From: Marinobacter sp. F4218
GTDB taxonomy: Bacteria; Pseudomonadota; Gammaproteobacteria; Pseudomonadales; Oleiphilaceae
Assembly (NCBI RefSeq): GCF_019443085.1
Contig: NZ_JAHZIL010000003.1
Coordinates: 2,232,001 to 2,296,000, forward strand
Direction: 5' to 3'
Length of the DNA: 64,000 bases
A program made the translations under genes and the position numbers. Positions 35,187-44,588 of this stretch are shown one piece after another; positions within the stretch are counted from its first letter, which is position 1; the number at the start of each line of letters is the position of its first letter. Under the pieces are notes generated by a model. It had not been told where the DNA came from. It was given only the letters and a program-made list of their open reading frames with translations, and did not search any database.

Positions 35187-37628
35187 ATGAATTCAGAGCA
35201 GAAGAAAACGGGCTTGACCCGAGTACTGGCCCGCGGGGTGTTCCGATTCCGTATTACCTTGCTGGTGGTCATGGCGGCCATCACGCTGGCCCTCGGCTAC
35301 TCCGCCAGTCATTTGCGCGTGGATGCGGGCTTCATGAAGATGATCCCGCTCAGTCACGAGTACATGGGCACCTTCCTGGACTACCAGGGCGAGTTTGTGG
35401 GTGCGAACCGGATCATGGTGTCCCTGCGCAACGAAAATGGCACGGTGTTCGACAAGGAATTCCTGAGCTCGTTAAAGCAGGCGACCGAATCCGTGTTTTA
35501 TCTGGAGGGCGTTGAACGAAGCTCTGTGACGTCGATGTTCACGCCGAATGTTCGCTACTCCGAGGTGGTTGAGGAAGGTTTTGTCGGGGGTAACCTGATT
35601 GAAGCCGACTACTCCGGTACACAGGCAGAACTGAAAGAAATCCGGGAGCGGACCCTCAAATCCAGTTGGGTTGGCCAGATTGTCGCCAATGACCTGCGAT
35701 CGGCAATGGTCGTCGCAACCCTTCAGGAAGTGAATCCGGACACGGGTGAGAAGATTGACCTGCAAGCCGTTGCGAACAACCTCGAGGACATCCGTTCCGA
35801 ACTTGAGAACGAGTCCCTTGAAGTCAACATCATCGGTTTCTCCAAGGCCATTGGTGATATCGCCAACGGCGCCCGTGGTGTGCTCGTGTTCTTCGCCGTT
35901 GCGGTCGTTATTATCGCGGTGTTGCTGTACTGGTACACCCGCTCGAAGCGCCTGACCCTGCTCACCCTGGTCACCGCATCGCTGCCGGTTGTCTGGCTGT
36001 TGGGCCTGCTGCCGCTGCTGGGGCTCAGCCTGGACCCGATGTCGATTCTGGTGCCCTTCCTGATCTTTGCCATCGCCGTGTCGCACGCGGTGCAGATGTG
36101 CAATTCCTGGAAACTTGATGTGCTGGCCGGTGCCAATATCCGCACCGCGGCTGAAGACAGCCTGACCGATCTGGTGGTTCCCAGTGTGGTCGCGTTGGCG
36201 GCCAACGTACTGGGTTTCCTGGTCATTGCATTCGTCGATATCCAGATGGTGCATGAGCTGGCCGTCACCGCGACCCTGGGGGTTGGCGTCATGATTCTCA
36301 CCAACTCGTTGGTGCTGCCGCCTCTCCTGTCGTTTACCAAGATGGATCAGCACGCACTGGACCGACTGACGGGTAAAGGCTCTCACTACTGGTTCTGGGA
36401 AAAGCTCAGCGTACTGGCAACCACACCGAAAGCGTGGGTGCCCATTGTCTGCGCTCTGGCTCTGACGGGCTATGGCATCTACCAGGCGGACCAGATGCAC
36501 GTGGGGGATCTCGGGGACGGCGTACCGGAGCTACGTGATGACGCCCGCTACAACCAGGACGTCAGGGCGGTCACCTCGCAGTATTCCGTCGGTGTTGACG
36601 TACTGCAGGTCGTGGTTGAAGCCGACGGCGACAACATGCCCTGTGTTCAGCCTGAGCTGATGCAGCAGTTGGAAGAATTTGAACTGTTCCTTCGTCAGCA
36701 GCCGGGTGTGGCTTCTGTCGGTGCGCTGCCGGGGTTTGTGAAGGGCGTTACCCAGAACTACGCGGAAACCAACCCCAAGTGGCACGTGGTGCCGGGCAAC
36801 CGCGCCCAGGTAGCCCAGGGTGTCGCGTTTGCGACCCGCGATGGCAGTACGCTGATGAACACCGCCTGTGACGCGATGGCCATTTCGGTGTTCCTGAGCG
36901 ATCACAAGGCCGAGACCATATCCGGCATTGTCACGGCCATTAAGGAGTTCAAGTCCGTCTATGACAACGACACCCTGACCTATCGTCTGGCTTCCGGCAA
37001 CGTCGGGGTGATGGCCGCCACCAACGAAGCGGTAACCGCGGCAAACCCGTGGGTCAACGGCGCGCTGTTCGCCTCGGTGACCCTGCTGTGTCTGGCCATG
37101 TTCCGCAGTCTCCGGATCAGCCTGTGCATCATCCTGCCGCTGGCCCTGGTGACGCTGCTGTGCAACGCCTTCATGTCATTGCTGGGCATCGGCCTGAAGG
37201 TGAACACCCTGCCGGTCATCGCCCTGGGTGTGGGCAGTGGTATCGACTACGGCATCTACCTGTTCGAGCGCATGAAGCACGAGCTGGATGCCCGCGACTG
37301 CAGCATTCAGGAGGCGTTTTTCGAAGCACTGAAGCAGCGTGGCACGGCGTCGGCGTTTACGGCGTTGACCATGACCGTCTCCGTGGCGACCTGGTACTTC
37401 TCGGACCTGAAGTTCCAGGCCGATATGGGGATCCTGCTGGCGTTCATGTTCCTGGTGAACCTGTTCGGCGCCATTCTGCTGTTGCCGGCGATCGCGGCGG
37501 TGTTGTTCCGCGACCGCTCGCTTGCAAAGCAACCAGACGAACCGGAATGCCCCGTCCAGAGCCAGCGGAAGGAAACCTCGACGGCTCAGGATGGTTTCTC
37601 GGGGGCCGGAGCCTATTCCAGAAGCTGA
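35187..37628 (+). CDS. RND/MMPL-family exporter
   Basis: An 813-aa inner-membrane transporter with two similar halves. Each has a large periplasmic loop after a first helix and a cluster of about five helices (about 222-395 and 610-790). It lacks the AcrB-type membrane-fusion and TolC partners, consistent with the MMPL/HpnN branch that moves lipids or hydrophobic molecules. It is coupled to YCF48 and closes the DUF1302-DUF1329-YCF48 operon. The substrate is unknown; a wax or isoprenoid lipid is an inference from neighbours. Confidence 0.87.
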   Translation: MNSEQKKTGLTRVLARGVFRFRITLLVVMAAITLALGYSASHLRVDAGFMKMIPLSHEYMGTFLDYQGEFVGANRIMVSLRNENGTVFDKEFLSSLKQATESVFYLEGVERSSVTSMFTPNVRYSEVVEEGFVGGNLIEADYSGTQAELKEIRERTLKSSWVGQIVANDLRSAMVVATLQEVNPDTGEKIDLQAVANNLEDIRSELENESLEVNIIGFSKAIGDIANGARGVLVFFAVAVVIIAVLLYWYTRSKRLTLLTLVTASLPVVWLLGLLPLLGLSLDPMSILVPFLIFAIAVSHAVQMCNSWKLDVLAGANIRTAAEDSLTDLVVPSVVALAANVLGFLVIAFVDIQMVHELAVTATLGVGVMILTNSLVLPPLLSFTKMDQHALDRLTGKGSHYWFWEKLSVLATTPKAWVPIVCALALTGYGIYQADQMHVGDLGDGVPELRDDARYNQDVRAVTSQYSVGVDVLQVVVEADGDNMPCVQPELMQQLEEFELFLRQQPGVASVGALPGFVKGVTQNYAETNPKWHVVPGNRAQVAQGVAFATRDGSTLMNTACDAMAISVFLSDHKAETISGIVTAIKEFKSVYDNDTLTYRLASGNVGVMAATNEAVTAANPWVNGALFASVTLLCLAMFRSLRISLCIILPLALVTLLCNAFMSLLGIGLKVNTLPVIALGVGSGIDYGIYLFERMKHELDARDCSIQEAFFEALKQRGTASAFTALTMTVSVATWYFSDLKFQADMGILLAFMFLVNLFGAILLLPAIAAVLFRDRSLAKQPDEPECPVQSQRKETSTAQDGFSGAGAYSRS

Positions 37629-37637
37629 CCTGAAGAG

Positions 37638-38708
37638 TTATCTCTGACCTTTGCCACCCCCCAGGGGTGGCTTTTTTTTGTCAGGATGGTTTTCCAGGCG
37701 GAATTCAGTTGGTGTGGTCTCCATGATGTCCCGGAAGGCCCGATTAAAGGAACTGAGGGTGCGATACCCGACATCAAGAGAGATGTTGAGAATGGGCGTT
37801 TCCGGTTCCCGGGCCAACCGTCGTGCGGCGTCTTCGATTCTCAGGTGGTTGATGTAGTCATTGAAGTTGCGATACCCGAGTGTCTGGTTGATGGTTTTGC
37901 GCACCCGGTACTCGGGAATTTGGAGGGATTCGGCCAGCCGCTTTAGTGTCAGTTTCTCGGTGGTGTAAAACCCTTCGTCCATCAGCCTGTTCAAGGCAGT
38001 CAGATCCTCGTTGTTCTCCAAATCGGCGGTTGCCCCCGAGGCGGGCGCAACCGCGTGTCCTGACGGTTGCGCCTGTTCAGTCTGGGTTTCGGGCGACAAT
38101 TCAAGAATGCCCTCGCGGGCGGACACGAAACAGAGCAGGGTGGTCAGGGCCGCAAAGCTGACGATGATGCTTCGGGAATACTCGTGGTAGAGGCCGAAGT
38201 TCAGGCTGACGGTCGCGATACCGACGGAGCCGCCAACAATCAGCAGGAACGCCAGCCGGGCGCGTCGGCGGGACTCCACCAGATCCGCTCGCCAGTGTCG
38301 GATGACGTGCATGAGCGCATGCAGGACCACTATGTATTCAAACCACCGGCCCAGTTCCCAGCCAAAGAAGACCGCCAGGTCAGAAGATTCGCCAGCGATC
38401 ACATGGGGTCTTGCCAGGGCCGGGACCACGAAGCTGTAAAGCGCCAGGAATCCCCAGACCGAGCGAAATCGGGGGCGCGACGCGAATATGAGTTGGCAGA
38501 CAACCCAGAACAGGCCGGGCATGGCGGTTTGGAGGTCGGAGGCAATCCAGCGCCAGTCCTGTGGAACCAACGGAGCAACGAGATAGGCCGTGGCGGAGAG
38601 AAGAATCAGCAGAAAGATCTGCCCCACCAGCTGATGTCGAAAATCCCGCAGGATAATGAAGAACAGGCAAACCAGACAGCCGAGACCAAATCCCGTCAGG
38701 ATGAGCAA
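37638..38708 (-). CDS. membrane-bound AraC-family regulator
   Basis: A 356-aa protein with about seven hydrophobic helices in the first 205 residues and a C-terminal AraC HTH domain (about 245-345; AESLQIPEYRVRK and ISLDVGYRTLSSFNRAFRDI). Membrane-sensing AraC regulators with this layout are known in proteobacteria but few have assigned signals. It is convergent with the RND operon, and its last codons lie in that operon's terminator. It may sense a membrane-soluble compound handled by the neighbouring lipid genes. Confidence 0.83.
   Translation of the reverse strand: MLILTGFGLGCLVCLFFIILRDFRHQLVGQIFLLILLSATAYLVAPLVPQDWRWIASDLQTAMPGLFWVVCQLIFASRPRFRSVWGFLALYSFVVPALARPHVIAGESSDLAVFFGWELGRWFEYIVVLHALMHVIRHWRADLVESRRRARLAFLLIVGGSVGIATVSLNFGLYHEYSRSIIVSFAALTTLLCFVSAREGILELSPETQTEQAQPSGHAVAPASGATADLENNEDLTALNRLMDEGFYTTEKLTLKRLAESLQIPEYRVRKTINQTLGYRNFNDYINHLRIEDAARRLAREPETPILNISLDVGYRTLSSFNRAFRDIMETTPTEFRLENHPDKKKPPLGGGKGQR
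37653..37679 (+). terminator. rho-independent terminator overlapping the AraC 3' end
   Basis: GCCACCCC-CCA-GGGGTGGC is an 8-bp stem followed by eight T. It ends the RND operon. The convergent AraC gene reads through the same bases, so its C-terminal KKPPLGGGK residues are encoded by the terminator. Confidence 0.88.
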
Positions 38709-39334
38709 AACGTTTCCCTCTAGTGCCGCATTTCTTGTTGTGTGAGCCGAGCTTACTGCAAGACGTGAGATTTTACAGCAGGGGATTCGGGTCCATTATT
38801 TTGCTCTGATTGAAATGTAGGTGCCAAAAACGGAAACCCGGCTCGTTCGTTTCTGTCCTGTAAATCACGAACCGACCGTCAATTGAAAACTTATTACTTA
38901 CAGACTTTTGCCCATAAACGGCGGGTCCGGGCCTTGTTGCGAATTTCTATGGCCTGTTACTCGTTGAATTTGCTGACGAAATGCATGCAAAGTGACTACC
39001 AAAAAACCGCTTGTTAACACAAAAAGGTTCAAGTTATGAGAGTTCCCGGATAGCGATTGACAAGCTGGGGAAGGGTCAATGGTGGTTAGAGTTGGCAGAA
39101 GATTTGAACTGCTTGGAAATACCGTGGACACATCCAAAAAAATGCCCCCAGAGAGGATTCGAACCTCTGACCTCTGCCTCCGGAGGGCTCTATTTTGGGG
39201 TGTTTTTAGGGTGTTCTAGTGAGTCTCTAATTGGGCTGCCACAAGGTGATTCAAGCGATTAGATGGTCTATAGATTCGTTTGTAAAACCCTACTCCGGAT
39301 GGTCCCACTATAGTGGTGAAAGTCCAATGATGGA
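38709..39334. other. gene-free AT-richer interval containing the left att-like tRNA fragment
   Basis: No supported gene in 626 bp. Short frames here show no domain or ribosome-binding site. The interval contains the partial tRNA-Arg copy at 39151-39188. The bases beyond it (39189-39334) belong to the island side and are AT-rich. Confidence 0.7.
39151..39188. repeat. 38-bp direct repeat of the tRNA-Arg 3' half (left att)
   Basis: These 38 bp are identical to 42440-42477 inside the intact tRNA-Arg. They cover the T arm, variable loop and anticodon arm. Flanking tRNA-like bases continue imperfectly, with a 5-bp gap before TCTAT on one side and a diverged acceptor stem on the other. In orientation it is the tRNA 3' part left at the far end of an insertion. 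Confidence 0.92.
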
Positions 39335-40576
39335 TCAATCATGATCGCCAGACCCTGAGGCCGTTTTTGGTGCTGCACCTGTGAACACCGCACAAAATGC
39401 TAAGGGCGCCCAAAAAAGAACCCAGTCAGGCTTCGGCGAAGATAGGAAACGGACGGTATCCGTTACGTTAATAGAGACGACTAACAGCACCAGCGCCAAC
39501 ATCCCCACGCGCACCTCCAGTGGTTCCTGCTTCATTAATGCGAGCCTGAGCATCAAAGAGCCGATAATCACGACAACCAACACCAGTGCGGGGACCCCGC
39601 CAACCAATAGTGCCTGAAGGAAGATGTTATGAGTATGATCAAACGTCACGCCGACACTTGTCACCAGATCCTTTCCAGGAAGCGTGTCGCTGAAGGCTGT
39701 CGCCTGTCCCACGCCAAATGTCCAGAACGACGAAGCATGCTGAATGACTGCCGTCCAGATTTCCAGCCGGTATGAGAGCCCTCGATCACTGGCCTTCTCT
39801 ACAATCGATTCATAAGCGCCAGAAAACCATAACGAGGCGGCAAGCCCCACCAGCAGACCGCTTCCCCAGAGGAAAAGACTCTTTCTGTTCGCGGTTTTTA
39901 TGGAAATACTGAACAGCAGTAGCCCAAACAGCAGAACGGCAGACCCTATCGGGCCTCGGCTTTGTGAGAGCACAACGAATAAAAAAACCAGGGCACCCGA
40001 AATAACCAGAAGAATCCAGTCAAGTAGCCCCACTCGATTTTTTGCCAGCAAGAACCCAATTGCTCCAAAAGCCCACAACACCAACAATGTCGAGGCACCC
40101 CGGATCGGATGATCGAGGAAGCCCGCGCCGGTGATCCTCTGAGAAAAATCCCCGTCCACGACATAGACCGCAACAGGTAGCAGAGCGGCCAGACCCGAGG
40201 TTAAAGCAAAACTTCGACCCATCGTACAAGGGTTGGCGACCCAGTAACGGCAAGCTATCGTGATCGCGAGTAAGAAAAGAGCGATCTCTAATCCCCAACG
40301 AAGCCGACGAAAATCCTGATAACCGCTCACATCACTTAAAAGGAAAGAGTTAACGACCAAATAACCAACCAGGGCGATCATTATCAGTATTGGAAAAGAC
40401 AAAAACTCACTGGGTAGTTTTCGTTTGTAGACATAATAAAAAGCTAACGGGAGCGACAACCCGAAGAAAAAGAAACGAGCAATTTCTGCCCAGGGAAATA
40501 GTATTGAACATGCGAAAAACAACAAGACGGCTGCGGCGACAAGCCCCTCCAGCCTCCTCAAGGTAAAATCATTCAT
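39335..40576 (-). CDS. O-antigen ligase-like (Wzy/WaaL family) membrane protein
   Basis: A 413-aa integral membrane protein with about 10-12 hydrophobic helices and a periplasmic loop before FDHTHNIFLQALLVGG, which matches the conserved Wzy_C/WaaL region. It would polymerise or ligate surface polysaccharide. It overlaps the glycosyltransferase upstream by 8 nt. Base composition is clearly lower in GC than the flanking chromosome, consistent with transfer. Ligase versus polymerase cannot be separated by sequence. Confidence 0.82.
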   Translation of the reverse strand: MNDFTLRRLEGLVAAAVLLFFACSILFPWAEIARFFFFGLSLPLAFYYVYKRKLPSEFLSFPILIMIALVGYLVVNSFLLSDVSGYQDFRRLRWGLEIALFLLAITIACRYWVANPCTMGRSFALTSGLAALLPVAVYVVDGDFSQRITGAGFLDHPIRGASTLLVLWAFGAIGFLLAKNRVGLLDWILLVISGALVFLFVVLSQSRGPIGSAVLLFGLLLFSISIKTANRKSLFLWGSGLLVGLAASLWFSGAYESIVEKASDRGLSYRLEIWTAVIQHASSFWTFGVGQATAFSDTLPGKDLVTSVGVTFDHTHNIFLQALLVGGVPALVLVVVIIGSLMLRLALMKQEPLEVRVGMLALVLLVVSINVTDTVRFLSSPKPDWVLFWAPLAFCAVFTGAAPKTASGSGDHD

Positions 40577-41306
40577 TAAGCAAGCCTTTGGCTACTGCAA
40601 TTAATTCGTCAGCGGATAAGGAAAGGTCCATCATTTGAGAAGATTGAGGTGTGCTGGAGAAGAACTCGCACGCATAGACAGGTCCATTGCCCTTATATTT
40701 TATCCCGGAGTAATGAACTGGTATAAAAAAATGGCTCGGCAAAATCGTTGCAGTCTTGTCAGTGGACGACATCAAGGCTTTTGTAAATGCGCCGGGTCCC
40801 GTCAATTTCCACGCGGGCGAATAACGCCACGCCCTTCTTGAGAAAGAGAATCTTCTTGGCCAGCGTTCGAGCTCTGACAGATCCTCGACGATACTCTGAA
40901 TGACCGGGTGTTGAGGTGCGCATCCAACGTACCCGTTTGCGACAAGACCCGGTCGGCTATATTCATTTTCCCAGACTGCAAAAAGGTCACACTCCAATAA
41001 CCAGTCAGGTAGCGTTTCCAAACATACCGAGTCAGCATCGAGGGCTATTCCGCCCTCAGCCAAAAGAATCTCCCACCTCATGAGGTCGGCAATCGCGGCA
41101 TATTGCCCCCCGACCTTCAGGGCATGCTCCATTAAATGCTTCGTCTTCCAGGGAGTATCACGAAGATCATCGTTATCCCAAACCTTTACTTCAAAGCCCT
41201 CGTGCATTTTTCGCCAGGTTTCGATGTAGGCGTTGGGGCGAAGCTTGTCGTCACCGACCCAGATGAAATGAAGTTTTTTCGGGATTTTCTGCTTTTTTTC
41301 CGCCAT
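40569..41306 (-). CDS. glycosyltransferase with DXD motif (OCH1/capsular type)
   Basis: A 245-aa protein beginning IPKKLHFIWVGDD with the sugar-binding DXD-like block GGIALDADSVCLE, as in the Gly_transf_sug family. The start is ATG 41306, overlapping the stop of the upstream GT25 gene (TGATG). It probably adds a sugar to a surface oligosaccharide. It is part of the three-gene island operon. Confidence 0.84.
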   Translation of the reverse strand: MAEKKQKIPKKLHFIWVGDDKLRPNAYIETWRKMHEGFEVKVWDNDDLRDTPWKTKHLMEHALKVGGQYAAIADLMRWEILLAEGGIALDADSVCLETLPDWLLECDLFAVWENEYSRPGLVANGYVGCAPQHPVIQSIVEDLSELERWPRRFSFSRRAWRYSPAWKLTGPGAFTKALMSSTDKTATILPSHFFIPVHYSGIKYKGNGPVYACEFFSSTPQSSQMMDLSLSADELIAVAKGLLNE

Positions 41307-42082
41307 CAAACGGTTCTTTCGTTACGAACAGGGTAGGGGTGACCGGAATGATAGATCCGGAATTTCAGGTTATGAAAAAAGCGACGAGTGTTTTCAGTGA
41401 GCGAAAACAGCTCCCTTCTAGTTTTTGTTGAAAGGGCTCTTTTCGGTTTGTCCTCGTAGCCAATCATGGAGTCGAAAAGATAATCGTGTTTTATACATTC
41501 GGGTACGGTCCCGAAGCATTCCACATTATTTACCCAGAAACGGTCCATATACATATCAACAGCAAGATACCATTTGTCGGCGTTTGAGATGAGCTTGTGG
41601 GCACCTTTGGGCGTTAAATAGTAACCCATAGCACTCATCGGGCCCTTGGTATATTTGACGATGGCCAGGTCGCCACAGGAAGCGTAGGGGAGAACCTTAT
41701 GGTGCTTTGTCTTGTTTTTGAAAAGGCGAACACATTCAATTCGATCGTCAAGCTTGCCCGCTACTTCCAGAAACTCCTCTAGTCTTTCGCCGACTACGGT
41801 AACGTCGTCCTCTAACACAATCACGGGCTCACCAAGCTCCAGGCAACGCTTCCAGACAAGGAAGTGGCTTGCGAAGCATCCCAGCTGTCCAAGGCTCAAT
41901 GAATCACCCTTTATCTTCTTTCTCAGGCGATCGTCATAGCGATCGAAGAGGGGGTGATTTTGTTTTCTTCCATCAATTGCAGCAAATCGCTCAGCGACGA
42001 GGCCCATCTCGCTGAGCTGTCGCGAGATATGCTCCCATCTGTCCTTGGCTTCGTCGATGTTGATTACGATGATTTTGGTCAC
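41306..42082 (-). CDS. glycosyltransferase family 25 (LPS biosynthesis)
   Basis: A 258-aa GT25 protein with the N-terminal IIVINIDEAKDRW and the metal-binding motif VIVLEDDV. GT25 enzymes transfer galactose or related sugars in LPS cores. It is first of the three island genes and is low in GC. The acceptor is unknown. Confidence 0.86.
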   Translation of the reverse strand: MTKIIVINIDEAKDRWEHISRQLSEMGLVAERFAAIDGRKQNHPLFDRYDDRLRKKIKGDSLSLGQLGCFASHFLVWKRCLELGEPVIVLEDDVTVVGERLEEFLEVAGKLDDRIECVRLFKNKTKHHKVLPYASCGDLAIVKYTKGPMSAMGYYLTPKGAHKLISNADKWYLAVDMYMDRFWVNNVECFGTVPECIKHDYLFDSMIGYEDKPKRALSTKTRRELFSLTENTRRFFHNLKFRIYHSGHPYPVRNERTV

Positions 42083-42429
42083 AAGGCCTTACTCGCTTCC
42101 GTACGATTAATCCAAGCTGACTTGGGTCCCTCTAGCTTAACCGTTCCCGGCTTTTTAGAGTGTATTTCAGCAGAGGGCGATGAGCGGAAATAACGATTTC
42201 CTTATCGCAGAGCATAGCATTCGGAAGAGCATCAAGACGGGCCGGGGGATTCAGGATTAAGGTCACTACCGATCGGCAGCTTGGAGTTTATGATGATGCC
42301 CACTGCGATTGAACGTTGATCTTATTCTTTTATGCCATGCAGCAAGAAGGCTTCCCAAGATGTTTGAGAGTTGCCGAAGGAAATGTCGCTATTGCGAAAG
42401 GAGAGTGTGAGTTGTTTTCGAGTGAAAAA
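42083..42429. other. gene-free interval between the island operon and tRNA-Arg
   Basis: About 347 bp without a convincing gene. It presumably includes the promoter of the three glycosylation genes. No integrase remnant was recognised in any frame. Confidence 0.6.
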
Positions 42430-42506
<77 letters not shown>

Positions 42507-43203
42507 AACGAAAGTTGACGGCAGTGCGTCAATTTCGAGTGCGCAATCTTACGTGCGAAGCTCCCTTCTGTCCAGCCCTTCCCGCCGATCCGTCTTTTCC
42601 ACCAGTTACGGTTGGTCGACTGCAAAATCCGAATCCTGAATAAAAGATGTTTCTTGTTTATGACGATTTGGAAACCGCCACAAGTGTGTAATGGATAGCT
42701 CCGCACCCTAATATCAATTATGCATACTTCTCTGCTTTTCTAATTCCTTTTGAATTAAAGATTCCCTCGAAAGTCAAAAATCTGCCGCAAGCACCGCCAC
42801 TGTTTCTGGCGCAGTTTCACAGTTCATTCCCCTCAAAACATAAGTTTGCGCACCAGTCTGTCTTTTTCAACGCCAGAACCGCATCGAAGACATGTCAATG
42901 TCGGCACCTCAAAAAAATTATCCTTTTGTAACAGGAGTTTAAGGTTTTGTTTCTGTACGTTTTTGCACTGTAACGCAACGGTTACACCCGACTTCAAGCG
43001 CAGTACGGGTGCGCCGAATGTCAGTTCCGATCTGCAGGAGTTTTCTGAGACAGCCGGTGTAAAGGTGTGCTGTTACCGGCAACACGTTGGAGTTGGCGAG
43101 CCAATACAGGCGTTCCAGCCTGAGAACGACGGAAACCAGACGGTGGTCCGGTAAAGACGTCAAATACATGAATCGTTGATGTAACGAGAAGAGGACGAGT
43201 GCG
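42507..43203. promoter_or_regulatory. long AT-rich upstream region of algD
   Basis: 697 bp without a supported gene, clearly AT-richer than the alginate operon. Long regulatory leaders upstream of algD are known in Pseudomonas. A convincing AlgU (GAACTT-N16-TCTGA) promoter was not found by eye. It contains a perfect palindrome (42969-42986) and a small inverted repeat CAGGC-N6-GCCTG (43107-43122). AAGAGGACGAG before ATG 43204 is the ribosome-binding site. Confidence 0.6.
42969..42986. promoter_or_regulatory. palindrome TGTAAC-N6-GTTACA upstream of algD
   Basis: A perfect 6-6-6 inverted repeat 218 bp before the algD start. The form fits a dimeric regulator site; the regulator is unknown. Confidence 0.4.
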
Positions 43204-44514
43204 ATGAGAGTAAGCATATTTGGATTGGGTTACGTTGGCGCTGTGTGTACAGCCAGTCTGGCGCGCCGCGGTCATGAGGTGATCGGTGTGGATGTATCGC
43301 CGGTGAAGATTGATCTGATTAACAGTGGCCGTTCCCCGATCGTTGAACCGGGCCTCGAGGAGTTGCTGGGTGAGGGCGTTCGCAGTCGTCGCATTCGTGG
43401 CGTCACGGACGGTTATGACGCTGTCCAGAATTCCGATCTTTCCATGATCTGTGTCGGTACGCCCAGCAAGAGCAATGGCGACCTCGACCTGACTTTCGTC
43501 GAGAAGGTTGCTGGCGATATCGGCCTGGCTCTGAAGGAAAAGCCTGACTGGCACCTGGTGGTGGTACGCAGCACTGTCCTGCCGGGCACCGTCCGTGACC
43601 TGGTCATCCCGATTCTGGAAGAGGTGTCAGGGAAGAGGGCCGGCGAAGGCTTTGGCGTGTGTGTGAACCCGGAGTTCCTGCGCGAAAGCACGGCGATCAA
43701 GGACTATGACCAGCCGCCCATGACGGTCATTGGCGAGCTGGACGAGCGTTCCGGTGAGCTGCTGGCGGAGCTGTACGCGGATCTGGATGCGCCGCTGATC
43801 CGCAAGCCCATCGAAGTGGCGGAAATGATCAAGTACACCTGCAATGTCTGGCACGCCACCAAGGTCAGCTTTGCCAATGAGATCGGCAACATCGCCAAAT
43901 CCATGGGCGTCGATGGCCGGGACGTCATGGACGTGATGTGCGTGGACAACAAGCTGAACATCTCCCGCTACTACATGCGCCCGGGCTTTGCCTTCGGCGG
44001 CTCATGCCTGCCCAAGGACGTGCGGGCACTGACTTACCGCGCCAACCAGCTGGACGTTCGCAATCCGTTGCTCAGTTCCATCATGAGCAGCAACGACGAG
44101 CAGGTAACCCATGCGTTCAATATTGTGACCGGCTACGGCCGTCGCAAGATCAGCATGCTGGGCCTGAGCTTCAAATCCAACACCGATGACCTGCGCGAAA
44201 GTCCGCTGGTTGAGTTGGCCGAGATGCTGATTGGCAAAGGCTACGACCTCAAGATCTTCGATCGCAACGTGGATTACGCCCGCACCCATGGCGCGAACCG
44301 CGAATACATCAACCAGAAAATCCCCCATCTCTCCAACCTCATGGACAGTGACCTCCGCGGCGTGGTGGAGCACGGCGATGTTGTCGTCGTGGGCAACAAC
44401 GATGAGCTGTTCGAAACCATCATCGCGGACGTGCCCGAGGGCAAGCGCGTGGTGGACCTGGTGGGCTTCATGAAGACCACCACCAATGACGTGCTCGAAG
44501 GCATCTGCTGGTAA
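43204..44514 (+). CDS. algD: GDP-mannose 6-dehydrogenase
   Basis: A 436-aa cytoplasmic enzyme that oxidises GDP-mannose to GDP-mannuronate with two NAD, the committed step of alginate synthesis. It has the NAD motif GLGYVG at about 7-12, the catalytic Cys268 in GGSCLPKD, and the C-terminal EGICW seen in Pseudomonas AlgD. The length equals P. aeruginosa AlgD. It is the first gene of the alginate operon and is separated from alg8 by a strong GC-rich hairpin. Confidence 0.96.
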   Translation: MRVSIFGLGYVGAVCTASLARRGHEVIGVDVSPVKIDLINSGRSPIVEPGLEELLGEGVRSRRIRGVTDGYDAVQNSDLSMICVGTPSKSNGDLDLTFVEKVAGDIGLALKEKPDWHLVVVRSTVLPGTVRDLVIPILEEVSGKRAGEGFGVCVNPEFLRESTAIKDYDQPPMTVIGELDERSGELLAELYADLDAPLIRKPIEVAEMIKYTCNVWHATKVSFANEIGNIAKSMGVDGRDVMDVMCVDNKLNISRYYMRPGFAFGGSCLPKDVRALTYRANQLDVRNPLLSSIMSSNDEQVTHAFNIVTGYGRRKISMLGLSFKSNTDDLRESPLVELAEMLIGKGYDLKIFDRNVDYARTHGANREYINQKIPHLSNLMDSDLRGVVEHGDVVVVGNNDELFETIIADVPEGKRVVDLVGFMKTTTNDVLEGICW

Positions 44515-44521
44515 AGGCACG

Positions 44522-44549
44522 CCCCGGCCCCGCACCGGCGGGGTCGGGG
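44522..44549 (+). other. strong GC-rich hairpin between algD and alg8
   Basis: CCCCGGCCCCGC pairs over 12 bp with GCGGGGTCGGGG (one G-T wobble) across an ACCG loop, beginning 8 nt after the algD stop. No T run follows. It could stabilise the algD 3' end after processing or reduce downstream transcription. Confidence 0.7.
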
Positions 44550-44588
44550 AACCGGTTCGAATGAGATGTATGCAGGTATCTGGAGAGC

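Noticed and set aside
38898..39262. Short open frames around the left att repeat
   Set aside because: No ribosome-binding site or domain, and one runs through the tRNA fragment.
42507..43203. An AlgU (RpoE-like) promoter before algD
   Set aside because: GGAGTTT and TCTGT-like pieces near 42934-42956 have spacing of about 11 bp, not 16-17, and no GAACTT was found.
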